DNA of 46,872 nucleotides, from contig NZ_SSNW01000041.1 of NCBI RefSeq assembly GCF_004801315.1, forward strand, positions 1 through 46,872, read 5' to 3'. How positions within the stretch are numbered: the first letter of the stretch is position 1; each line of letters starts with the position of its first letter. A program made the translations under genes and the position numbers. The notes under the pieces are model-generated. The model made no database searches. It was not told where the DNA came from and was given only the letters and a program-made list of their open reading frames with translations. This DNA is from Deinococcus sp. Arct2-2. Its GTDB lineage: Bacteria; Deinococcota; Deinococci; Deinococcales; Deinococcaceae. Below, in pieces: positions 9,435 through 21,179 of this stretch.

Positions 9435-9989
9435 ATGAGCGATCCGGCCCTCAGAACACTAACCGAAGAGGAATACCTGCGGACTGAGGAAGACAGCCCG
9501 GTACGCCGGGAATATGTGGATGGATTTGTGTATGCACAGGCGGGGGCCACCAATGCCCACAACCTGATTACTAGCAATATTCACGTCGCCCTCTACCGTC
9601 CTGCACGCAACGCTGGTTGCCACGTCTACCAAAGCGATATGAAGGTTCATGTGCAGCGCATAGACAGCAAACGTTTCTACTACCCGGATTTGGTCATCAG
9701 TTGCGAGAAGCTCAGCAATAAGGCCACTGCCTTAGAAGAACCGTGCCTGATTGTAGAAATCTTGAGTGCTGGAACGCGCCAGGTGGATATGACCTACAAA
9801 GTCAAAGATCACTTGAGTCTACCTAGCTTGTAAGGATATCTCTTGGTGGACAGCGAGAACCGGGCTGCCGAACTGTACAGACGGCTACCCAATGGATGGA
9901 CGCAGGAAACGGTGCAAAACAAAGTCAAGCTGCCCTGTGTAAACGTAGAACTGGGCCTAGACGAAATCTACGATGGCGTGACTCTGTAA
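9435..9989 (+). pseudogene. Uma2-family endonuclease with an in-frame stop
   Basis: Residues 1-132 read as the N-terminal two-thirds of a Uma2 (DUF820) restriction-endonuclease-like protein: TLTEEEYLRTEEDSPVRREY, then the PDLVISCEK and CLIVEILSAGT strands that carry the PD...ExK-type active site. The frame meets TAA at 9831-9833 after LSLPSL but then continues without a shift as GYLLVDSENRAAELYRR to a TAA at 9987-9989, giving the usual family length (about 184 codons). One base change from CAA or GAA to TAA explains it. The active-site strands lie before the stop, so a truncated product might fold poorly rather than lack catalysis. It could also be a sequencing error. Confidence 0.85.
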
Positions 9990-10001
9990 TTTCACCAAAA
10001 C

Positions 10002-10036
10002 AAGGGGGCCGATCCATTTACCGGATCGGCCCCCTT
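10002..10036. terminator. Bidirectional terminator between uma2 and acnA
   Basis: A perfect 14-base stem, AAGGGGGCCGATCC with GGATCGGCCCCCTT, around the loop ATTTACC. On the minus strand it is followed by TTGTTTTGG, which suits termination of acnA. Confidence 0.85.
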
Positions 10037-10062
10037 CTCAACAAAGTCAGTAATCTTAAAGC

Positions 10063-12771
<2,709 letters not shown>

Positions 12772-13070
12772 GCTCGCATCTCCTCCTAAGAACCCTGTCC
12801 AACGTTGTGTTTAAGCACTGTGTTGAGGGCCTAGTCTATCTTGCACACCCAGCGTTACGCCCGGCAGGTCATCTCGACGCCCACTATCATAGTCTTCCCC
12901 GCGCAGCACGGCACCCGTTCCCCACACAGAGACGGCGTTACCTCTATAGAGACAACAACTTTGGGGCAGAAACGGGAACTTGAGCAGACCTTAAGCAAGC
13001 AGGGGCGGGCGGCAAAAGGCGCGTAAGCTGAACAGACAGCCATCTATATCTTTTCCCCGGAGGTTTGCCT
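12772..13070. other. Divergent intergenic region, acnA and a small gene
   Basis: About 300 bases between two genes read outward. Open frames of about 60 residues on both strands look like chance frames with no ribosome-binding site. The main structure is the palindrome at 12937-12956. Confidence 0.5.
12937..12956. promoter_or_regulatory. 20-base imperfect palindrome, operator candidate
   Basis: GTTACCTCTATAGAGACAAC: the inner ten bases CTCTATAGAG are a perfect palindrome and the outer GTT/AAC also pair, giving 8 of 10 matched positions. It lies 166 bases upstream of acnA and 115 bases upstream of the gene at 13071. Confidence 0.25.
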
Positions 13071-13259
13071 ATGAGCGACGATCACACGAAGCCCGCCCCA
13101 CCTGCCCGCCACCCAGAAGGCGGCAGCAAAGACACCTCTGACCTGCACGACATTAAGCAGATTCAGGATAAGGGAATGGCCGAAAAAGCCAAGCAGGTAG
13201 ACCACTTGCCTGACGAAGTGACCAACCCGAATATTAATTTGCCGCAGCAGAATCGGTAA
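13071..13259 (+). CDS. Small hydrophilic protein of 62 residues
   Basis: Start ATG 13071 follows GGAGG at 13059-13063 with seven bases between. The sequence is charged, Pro/Lys/Asp-rich and predicted to be disordered at both ends, with one helix-forming stretch (LHDIKQIQDKGMAEKAKQVD). It has no Cys or Trp and no membrane segment. The family is not recognised; the strong ribosome-binding site supports expression. Small hydrophilic proteins of this composition are often stress related, but nothing here proves it. Confidence 0.7.
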   Translation: MSDDHTKPAPPARHPEGGSKDTSDLHDIKQIQDKGMAEKAKQVDHLPDEVTNPNINLPQQNR

Positions 13260-13278
13260 GAGTTAGGCGGGGCTGGAT

Positions 13279-14343
13279 TCAGAAGGCCAGCAAGACATGT
13301 TCGGCGCTGAATCCCGGCCCCATCGCGCTGAGAAGACCGCGCCCACTGGGACTGCCTTTCAACACTTCTTCCAGTACAAACAGCACGGTGACGCTGCTCA
13401 TGTTGCCGTGCGCGGCTAATACGCGGCGGCTAGCATCCAACGTGCCTGCGCCGAGGCTTAGGGCTTCTTCGTAGGCGGCGACTACCTTAACTCCGCCGGG
13501 ATGAACGACATAGGTCAAGTTGTCAGCAGTCCAGCCCTGAGTCGCCAAAGCATCGGCCACGTTCTGGCGCATCATAGAACGCACGAGTGCCGGAATATCG
13601 CGGCTGAAGCGTACTTTTAGGCCTTCATCCACCACGTCCCAGCCCATGATGTCGGCGGAATCTTCGATCAGGGTGGAGTACGCGCCGTGAAGCGTGACCA
13701 GTGGCGCGGGGCCGGGCACATCGGCTGCCGTGACCACCAACGCCGCCCCGCCATCGGCAAACAGGGCCGTGCCTACAAAGTTGCTTTGGGATTCATCGCC
13801 TTTCACAAGCGTCAGACTGCATAGTTCCACAGCCACTAGCAGCACGCGCCGGAAGCCTGCCCGCACCAAGTCGGCGGCCCGCGCTAAGCCTGCCGCGCCG
13901 CCCGCGCACCCCAGCCCCCAAATCGGCAGGCGCACGGCGTGGCGGTTCAAGCCCAATGTATCTATCAGGTGGGCATCCAGACTGGGCGTACTCAGGCCAC
14001 TGGTATTGACCACCAGCACGGCATCTACCTCGGATGGAGCAACTTCGGCACGCGCCAAGGCTTCCCGCGCCAGCCGAACAATCAGGGCGCGGGCTTCCTC
14101 GATAAACACGGCGTTTTTCTCGCCTAAGCCGCGTGGCTGCAAGTACCACTCCAGCGGGCGGGCCAGCGCACGGGAATCGATTTGAGCGTTGGCAAACACG
14201 TCCAGCATGCCCCGGCGGGCCGCCATGCGCGGAAAGAGTGTGCGGGCAGCGTCACGAATCTCGGATTGGGCGGCGCGGTAGGGCGGATGCCCCGTGACCA
14301 GAGAACGGAGAACAGGAGCAGGGGCGGCTTGCATTGGCTGCAT
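13279..14343 (-). CDS. Type III polyketide synthase (chalcone-synthase-like)
   Basis: A protein of 354 residues with the complete catalytic triad: Cys146 ([11 protein letters not shown]), His281 (VVHPGGVKV) and Asn314 (HGNMSS), in the thiolase fold. Type III enzymes condense a starter acyl-CoA with malonyl-CoA units to pyrones or resorcinols; bacterial relatives use fatty acyl starters. It also shows [11 protein letters not shown] and the C-terminal GPGFSAE loop of the family. No methyltransferase, oxidase or second synthase is adjacent, so the product cannot be deduced. The gene follows serS on the same strand with a 58-base gap; ATG 14343 has AGGGGGCAGA just before it. Confidence 0.93.
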   Translation of the reverse strand: MQPMQAAPAPVLRSLVTGHPPYRAAQSEIRDAARTLFPRMAARRGMLDVFANAQIDSRALARPLEWYLQPRGLGEKNAVFIEEARALIVRLAREALARAEVAPSEVDAVLVVNTSGLSTPSLDAHLIDTLGLNRHAVRLPIWGLGCAGGAAGLARAADLVRAGFRRVLLVAVELCSLTLVKGDESQSNFVGTALFADGGAALVVTAADVPGPAPLVTLHGAYSTLIEDSADIMGWDVVDEGLKVRFSRDIPALVRSMMRQNVADALATQGWTADNLTYVVHPGGVKVVAAYEEALSLGAGTLDASRRVLAAHGNMSSVTVLFVLEEVLKGSPSGRGLLSAMGPGFSAEHVLLAF

Positions 14344-14401
14344 TCTGCCCCCTGCGTAGGTGGGTTGTCGTGCCGGGAGTGACGGTTAGGCAGAGGGATA
14401 G

Positions 14402-15694
14402 TCAGGAGGCTGTGACCGCCACTGCCACTTGCCCCAACACCTCACGCCCGCCCAGATACGGACGCAATGCCACTGGCACGCGAATGGTTCCATCGGCCTG
14501 CTGATGGTTTTCGAGTAGGGGAACCAGAATGCGCGGCGAGGCGATACCGGTGTTGTTGAGCGTATGGGCGAACACCAATTTGCCGTGTTCGTCGCGGTAA
14601 CGCAGCCCAGTTCGGCGGGCCTGCCAGTCGCCCAAGTACGAGCAGGAGTGCGTTTCGCGGTAAATCTGCTCGCTGGGCACCCACGTTTCTATGTCGTACA
14701 TCAGCACTTTGCCCGCGCCCATGTCGCCCGTGCAGTTTTGCACCACACGGTACGGCAGTTCCAGCGCTTGCAGCAGGGCTTCGGCGTTCGCCAAAATCGC
14801 TTCAAACCAGCGCATCGCCTCGGCTTCATCGGCCCGGCACAGCACATATTGTTCAACTTTGCGGAACTCGTGAACCCGAATCAGCCCGCGCACATCGCGC
14901 CCTGCGCTTCCTGCCTCACTGCGAAAAGCGGCGCTGAGGGCGGCGAACGCCATCGGCAGGGCTTCCAGTGGCAACTGCTCGCCCGCGTACAGGCTGTTCA
15001 CGGGCACTTCGGCGGTTCCGGCCAGCATGAAGTCGCTGCCGTCTATTTTGTAGACCTGATCCTCTCCGCCCGGAAAATGCCCGCTGGCTACGAAGGTTTC
15101 GGGCCGCACGAGGGCGCTGGTGGTCAGGGGTGTGAACCCTCTGGCGGCCAGAAAATTCATGGTGAAGGTCAGCACCGCCATTTCCAGCATCGCCGCGTCA
15201 CCCTTCAGCAGGTAGCTGCGGCTCCCGCTCACACGGGCGACACGTTCCGGATCGGCCCAGCCGTGCTTTTCCAGCAACTCCACATGATCTAAGGGCGTGA
15301 AGTCAAAGTGCGGGAGCGTTCCTTCGCGGCGCAGTTCCACGTTCTCGGAATCGTCGCGCCCCACCGGCACCGATTCGTGCGGAATGTTGGGTACTCGCAA
15401 CAACAGTTGCCGCAGCATGTCCTCGTGGGCGCGGAGTTGCGGCTCTAGCGCCTTGAGTTCCTCAGCCAAATCCTTACCCTTTTGAATCAGGGCGGGGCGC
15501 TCGTCGGACGTGGCTTTCGGCACGAGCTTGGCGTTGGCGTTACGCTCGGCCTGCATCGCTTCTACCCGCTGCTTCAGTTCCAGCAGTTCGCGGTCAACTT
15601 GCAACAAGTCGTCCAAATCCAGCGTCACGCCTTTCACGGCAATGGCGTGCTTCACGGCTCCGGCGTTCTCGCGGATAAATTTCAGGTCAAGCAT
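14402..15694 (-). CDS. serS: Seryl-tRNA synthetase
   Basis: Charges tRNA-Ser with serine. The protein is 430 residues, the usual bacterial length. The N-terminal antiparallel coiled-coil arm that grips the tRNA long variable arm is visible (residues about 25-105, rich in Glu, Lys and Leu). The class II core follows with motif 2 (FRSEAGSAGRDVRGLIRVHE) and motif 3 (NTGIASPRILVPLLENHQ). The ATG at 15694 overlaps the gatC stop by one base (TGATG), so the two are translationally coupled. Confidence 0.97.
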   Translation of the reverse strand: MLDLKFIRENAGAVKHAIAVKGVTLDLDDLLQVDRELLELKQRVEAMQAERNANAKLVPKATSDERPALIQKGKDLAEELKALEPQLRAHEDMLRQLLLRVPNIPHESVPVGRDDSENVELRREGTLPHFDFTPLDHVELLEKHGWADPERVARVSGSRSYLLKGDAAMLEMAVLTFTMNFLAARGFTPLTTSALVRPETFVASGHFPGGEDQVYKIDGSDFMLAGTAEVPVNSLYAGEQLPLEALPMAFAALSAAFRSEAGSAGRDVRGLIRVHEFRKVEQYVLCRADEAEAMRWFEAILANAEALLQALELPYRVVQNCTGDMGAGKVLMYDIETWVPSEQIYRETHSCSYLGDWQARRTGLRYRDEHGKLVFAHTLNNTGIASPRILVPLLENHQQADGTIRVPVALRPYLGGREVLGQVAVAVTAS

Positions 15695-15984
15695 CAGTCG
15701 GCCTCTACGGTGCGCGGCACACGAATAAAGTTGTCCTGCATTTCGGGTGCGAGGGCCGCCACCACGGACACGTCGAAGGCTTCTGCGGGCACGTCGTCGC
15801 GCAGCACGTTCACCAGATTCACGGGGCGCTGCATTTCGGCCACGCCTTCCGTGTCTACGGCGCTCAGTTGCTCGAAATAACCCAGAATGGAATTCAGGTC
15901 GTCCTGCATGGTCTGGCGTTCTTCGGGGGTCAGTTGCAAGCGGGCAAGCTGCGCGAGGTGGTCTATTTGGGCCGCGTCAATCAT
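15694..15984 (-). CDS. gatC: Aspartyl/glutamyl-tRNA amidotransferase subunit C
   Basis: A protein of 96 residues starting at ATG 15984: [20 protein letters not shown], then [20 protein letters not shown] and a C-terminal tail with [12 protein letters not shown] and [13 protein letters not shown], all standard GatC features. It belts GatA and GatB in the complex that amidates mischarged Glu-tRNA-Gln or Asp-tRNA-Asn. gatA and gatB are not in this window. The start is probably leaderless (TATACT seven bases upstream). The longer upstream frame has no support. Confidence 0.95.
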   Translation of the reverse strand: MIDAAQIDHLAQLARLQLTPEERQTMQDDLNSILGYFEQLSAVDTEGVAEMQRPVNLVNVLRDDVPAEAFDVSVVAALAPEMQDNFIRVPRTVEAD

Positions 15985-15991
15985 GCCCCGG

Positions 15992-15997
15992 AGTATA
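15992..15997 (-). promoter_or_regulatory. -10 box TATACT of a leaderless transcript
   Basis: On the minus strand TATACT is followed by seven bases and the gatC ATG at 15984. It drives gatC-serS and possibly the polyketide synthase gene behind them. Confidence 0.6.
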
Positions 15998-16122
15998 CGG
16001 GGGGAGAGGATTGGGGCGGCATCGGCAGGGTGGCGTAAGCTTCCGGGCCGCAGGTCTCCAATCTGACCGCCACGTTTACCCGGCCTCACCCACAGTCAGG
16101 CGGCAGGGTGCAAGGTAAGACT

Positions 16123-16725
16123 ATGTCTAAGAGAACACCCGTGAAGTTGCTGACCATGCTGGCCCTCTCGTGCGCCGTGTTGAGTGCCGGAATGGGACAG
16201 GCCATCGATATTAAAGACATTCCGGCCCTGCCGCCTACCCGCACCGCGCCGCCTGCGCCCACCACCCCGGTCACTCCCGAGCCAACCGCACCCACAACGC
16301 CCGCCGTTAGCGCACCTACCACGCTGCCCACGACAGGCAATCCACTCACTCAGCCCTACCGCGCCGCCTTGGTTGGCCCCAGCACCCTGACCCCCGGCGG
16401 CGAACCCGGTGTGTGGACGCTGCAACTGACCAACACGGGCACAACGGAAATCAGCATCGATCACGGCGCGTGTGACTTGCGCTTTGAAGTGCTGAACGCA
16501 GCGGGCGAGATTGTGCGCCCTGACCCCAAGAACGGCATCTGCACCCTGCAACTGATCTTGACCCGCGCCGCAGCGGGAGAAACGGCCAATGTTCTAAAGA
16601 TCAATTGGGACGGCAAAAACAGCGCTGGGCAGGCACTCCCCGCAGGCCAGTACACCATTCGTTCGGCCTTCAAGGGTCAGGGCTATCTGATTCGTCCTGC
16701 CGATGTGCAGGTGACACTGAGGTAA
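16123..16725 (+). CDS. Secreted BsuPI-like domain protein
   Basis: A protein of 200 residues with start ATG 16123. An N-terminal signal peptide (KLLTMLALSCAVLSAGMGQA) precedes a Pro/Thr-rich linker of about 45 residues and a C-terminal beta-sandwich resembling the BsuPI intracellular proteinase-inhibitor domain: WTLQLTNTGTTEISI, DLRFEVLNAAGEIV, INWDGKNSAGQALPAGQYTI. In this family the Trp-Asp-Gly and LPAG.Y motifs are characteristic. Export to the envelope is inferred from the signal peptide. It may be a carbohydrate- or protein-binding envelope protein rather than a protease inhibitor. Confidence 0.8.
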   Translation: MSKRTPVKLLTMLALSCAVLSAGMGQAIDIKDIPALPPTRTAPPAPTTPVTPEPTAPTTPAVSAPTTLPTTGNPLTQPYRAALVGPSTLTPGGEPGVWTLQLTNTGTTEISIDHGACDLRFEVLNAAGEIVRPDPKNGICTLQLILTRAAAGETANVLKINWDGKNSAGQALPAGQYTIRSAFKGQGYLIRPADVQVTLR

Positions 16726-16737
16726 GTCAAGCTGGAA

Positions 16738-16847
16738 GGTGAACCCCCCCGTTGCTGGCGCAACGCCCCCCCTTAGAGGGGAGGACTAAAAGCTGTTGCG
16801 CTCCCCTTTGAGGGGGGCTGGCTGCGCAGCAGACTGGGGGGTTCACC
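16738..16847. repeat. 110-base palindromic element, full copy (family D)
   Basis: Perfect 12-base ends GGTGAACCCCCC and GGGGGGTTCACC enclose nested stems: GTTGC/GCAAC, and a C-run/G-run pair around CTTAGAGGGGAGG and CTCCCCTTTGAGG. It starts just after the stop of the BsuPI-like gene and could act as a transcript end, but its size and complexity, and a half copy at 39668-39729, mark it as a dispersed MITE- or REP-like element. Confidence 0.85.
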
Positions 16848-16990
16848 CAGAAACGTGACCTGAAGGGCGGGTGTGAGACGGTGTTTCCTCTCCCCCGCCC
16901 TCTGCTTTGCTAGAGCGAAAGCTGGGGCACAAGCTCTCTCCATCTTTTGCCCGATGCAACCCACACCCGTTTGGGTGCGTACTGGGTGGC

Positions 16991-18214
16991 ATGAGCGATA
17001 AATCCGGCCCTCTCTCGCCGCTGACCCCACCCGAAGGCCTGAATGTGCCCGCTTCCGTGCCCCAAGTCGGCGCGGGCGACGCTTCCAACATGGTGCCGCT
17101 TTCTGCCGAAGACCGCGCCCGGCTGGACACGCTGGCCCGCGCTTTTGTAGAGGATGTACTGTCGGCGGGCACTCACAGCGACACCTTCAAGCGCAAGCTG
17201 GACGCCGTGCACGAGTTGGGCGCACAGGAGCAGCGGGCGGCGGCACAGGTATCGAGCCGCATGATGGAACGCCCATTGCGGGCCTCTAAAGCTGGGGCGT
17301 TGGCCGAGGGCAGCGACATTTTGCGTGGCCTGACCGACTTGCGCCGCACGGTAGAAGAGCTAGATCCTTCCCGCACGCCCACCGTGCGCGGGTTTTTGGG
17401 CAAGTTGCCGGGGGGCCGCAAAGCCCAAAACGCGATGGACAGGTATCAGAGCGCCCAGTCACACCTGAACGCGATTTTGGAGGCGCTGTACCGCTCTCAG
17501 GATGAACTGCGGCGCGACAACGCCAGCATTGAAACCGAGAAGGTTCACCTCTGGGAAACGATGCAAAAGCTGCGGCAATACGCGCATGTGGGCAAATCGG
17601 TGGACGACGCCCTGAGCGCCCGCCTGACCACGCTGCAAGCCACCGACCCCGACAAGGCCCGCATTGTGCGCGAAGAATTGTTGTTTGCCGTGCGCCAACG
17701 CGTCACCGACCTCCTCACGCAATTGGCGGTGGGTATTCAGGGTTACCTCGCGCTGGATTTGGTGCGCCGCAACAACATGGAACTGATTAAGGGCGTAGAC
17801 CGCGCCAGCACCACCACCGTCAGCGCACTGCGAACCGCAATTATGGTGGCGCAGGCGTTGGGCACGCAGCAGGCCGTACTGGGTCAGGTCACGGCGCTCA
17901 ACGACACCACCGGGCGCATGATCGGCAGCACCGCTTCCTTGCTTAAGCAGCAATCCACCGAGATTCAGAAACAGGCGGGCAGCGCCACCGTAGACCCGCA
18001 GATTATTCAGGCCGCCTTCCGCGACGTGTACGGCGCACTGGACGCCATCAGCACTTACCGCACGCAGGCGCTGGAGCGGTTTAAGGACACCATCTCGGTG
18101 CTAGACCAAGAAGTGAGCCACGCCCAGACGTATCTGGACAGGGAACGCCAGCAGGCGTCTAGGGACGTAGCTCTTGGGCTGAACGTGACGGAGAAGGGGG
18201 ATTTGAAGCTATAG
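16991..18214 (+). CDS. telA: Toxic anion resistance protein, TelA family
   Basis: A protein of 407 residues, helical throughout. The family signature runs through DRYQSAQSHLNAILEALYRS, then the long helices VHLWETMQKLRQYAHVGKSV and VGIQGYLALDLVRRNNMELI. TelA/KlaA proteins are linked to tellurite and other toxic-anion or antibiotic tolerance; the mechanism is not established. The N-terminus is Pro-rich (LSPLTPPEGLNVP). ATG 16991 was chosen because the family-conserved region starts soon after it and the longer frame crosses repeat-rich DNA. It converges on a broken gene ending at 18216. Confidence 0.9.
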   Translation: MSDKSGPLSPLTPPEGLNVPASVPQVGAGDASNMVPLSAEDRARLDTLARAFVEDVLSAGTHSDTFKRKLDAVHELGAQEQRAAAQVSSRMMERPLRASKAGALAEGSDILRGLTDLRRTVEELDPSRTPTVRGFLGKLPGGRKAQNAMDRYQSAQSHLNAILEALYRSQDELRRDNASIETEKVHLWETMQKLRQYAHVGKSVDDALSARLTTLQATDPDKARIVREELLFAVRQRVTDLLTQLAVGIQGYLALDLVRRNNMELIKGVDRASTTTVSALRTAIMVAQALGTQQAVLGQVTALNDTTGRMIGSTASLLKQQSTEIQKQAGSATVDPQIIQAAFRDVYGALDAISTYRTQALERFKDTISVLDQEVSHAQTYLDRERQQASRDVALGLNVTEKGDLKL

Positions 18215-18215
18215 G

Positions 18216-18778
18216 TTAGCGGCGTTCCTGCCCATTCCAGTTGGTCTTAAGTTTGCCCGTCACAAGGTTGATTGTTGGCCCTTTGCCGTTTTCATCGCGC
18301 AGAGCCAGATGGGGCACGTCGTAGTAAACCCATTTGGCCTTAAATCCACCAATCAGGAACGGCGTGTCTAGAAGGTAGCAAGCACGACAATCTTCCGGCT
18401 TAAGCCCAAGCTGATTAAAACTGTAGTTGGCAAGTATTTGACCCTTCAGTCCATAAACCACAAGGGCATTTTTGGGCTGTCCGTAGCCCGCGTGATTGTC
18501 TATCGTCACCACATGCCCATCTGAACTGAGCAACACTTTTAAAGGGATGTTGGGTAGCTCCCGTTTCCAAACTGTTTTAAGGGTGCCATCGGGTAACATT
18601 TTCACTAGCTCGCCATATGCAGCACGCGCAAATGCTGTGGATTGATCTACGTTCTGTGACAAAAACTTAAAACCATAAGAACCGTACTCTGAGCCAATGA
18701 GCATGGGTTGTGGTGGCCCCACGAGGTTGCAGAGGCAGTCAAACTCAGGCCCAACACAAGCGGAATTAGGCGGCGCAT
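18216..18778 (-). pseudogene. Secreted protein broken by a frameshift at a G-run
   Basis: A minus-strand ATG at 18778 opens a clear signal peptide (MRRLIPLVLGLSLTASATSW) that quickly runs into other residues. The neighbouring frame continues sensibly as GPPQPMLIGSEYGSYGFKFL to a stop at 18216. The two join exactly if the GGGG run near 18718-18721 carried one more G, giving a 187-residue exported protein. The remainder has propeller-like strands (LLSSDGHVVTIDNHAGYG, ALVVYGLKGQILANYSF) but no family is recognised. Base composition (about 45-50 percent GC in two hand-counted lines) is lower than in the neighbours. The change may be a mutation, a phase-variable tract or an assembly error. Confidence 0.7.
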
Positions 18779-18880
18779 ACCATAGCTTAACAGTCGGTCA
18801 CTGACGCCCCGCTGATGCTTCCGGCCCATTTCAAGACTCCCTAAAGGCCGCCAAGCCCGCCCCTGCGCCAGACTGCGCCC

Positions 18881-19171
18881 ATGAATCTCCACGACGTTGT
18901 GAGCGCATTTGAAACTGCCTACACTCCCGACCCCCGCGAAGGCCTGAGCGTGACGCATGAAGTCATGGAGGGCAAATTGCAAATAGAGGTACGGCATCAA
19001 GATCAAGACGCCCTGCGCGGGTTTGACGTGGTGGCCGAACCGCTAGAAACCGAGCAACGCAACGCCGCAGACTTGGGCCACGACATGGCCGAAGTGGTGG
19101 CGCGCGAGTTGGCGTATGGGCAACTGTCAGCGGTGGACGAAGAGGGGAAATTTAAGCGGATCGTGGTGTAA
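18881..19171 (+). CDS. Acidic protein of 96 residues, unknown
   Basis: Starts at ATG 18881 with no ribosome-binding site and a CAGACT -10-like box six bases upstream, so it is probably leaderless. It is a soluble, acidic protein with two strand-rich segments (GKLQIEVRHQDQDALRGFDV) and a helix (AADLGHDMAEVVARELAYGQ). No family is recognised. It converges on the ABC-F gene, with only seven bases between the stops. Confidence 0.65.
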   Translation: MNLHDVVSAFETAYTPDPREGLSVTHEVMEGKLQIEVRHQDQDALRGFDVVAEPLETEQRNAADLGHDMAEVVARELAYGQLSAVDEEGKFKRIVV

Positions 19172-19178
19172 TTAGAGC

Positions 19179-21062
<1,884 letters not shown>

Positions 21063-21069
21063 GCCCTGT

Positions 21070-21075
21070 ACTATA
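21070..21075 (-). promoter_or_regulatory. -10 box TATAGT of a leaderless transcript
   Basis: On the minus strand TATAGT is followed by seven bases and GTG 21062 of the ABC-F gene. Confidence 0.55.
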
Positions 21076-21167
21076 CCGCCCCGGCCAAGAATCGCCCTGT
21101 GCCCCTACACTCCTCTCTTGATGTCGCATTTCTGGCAGTCAGATGGTGAATTGTCAGATTCTTCGCT

Positions 21168-21173
21168 TAGACT
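21168..21173 (+). promoter_or_regulatory. -10 box TAGACT of a leaderless transcript
   Basis: TAGACT, six bases, then GTG 21180 of the FecR-domain gene. It is divergent from the ABC-F promoter about 95 bases away. Confidence 0.55.
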
Positions 21174-21179
21174 AGAAGT

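Noticed and set aside
12841..13043. Overlapping frames of about 60 codons on both strands
   Set aside because: No ribosome-binding site or protein-like pattern; they are probably chance frames in the divergent control region.
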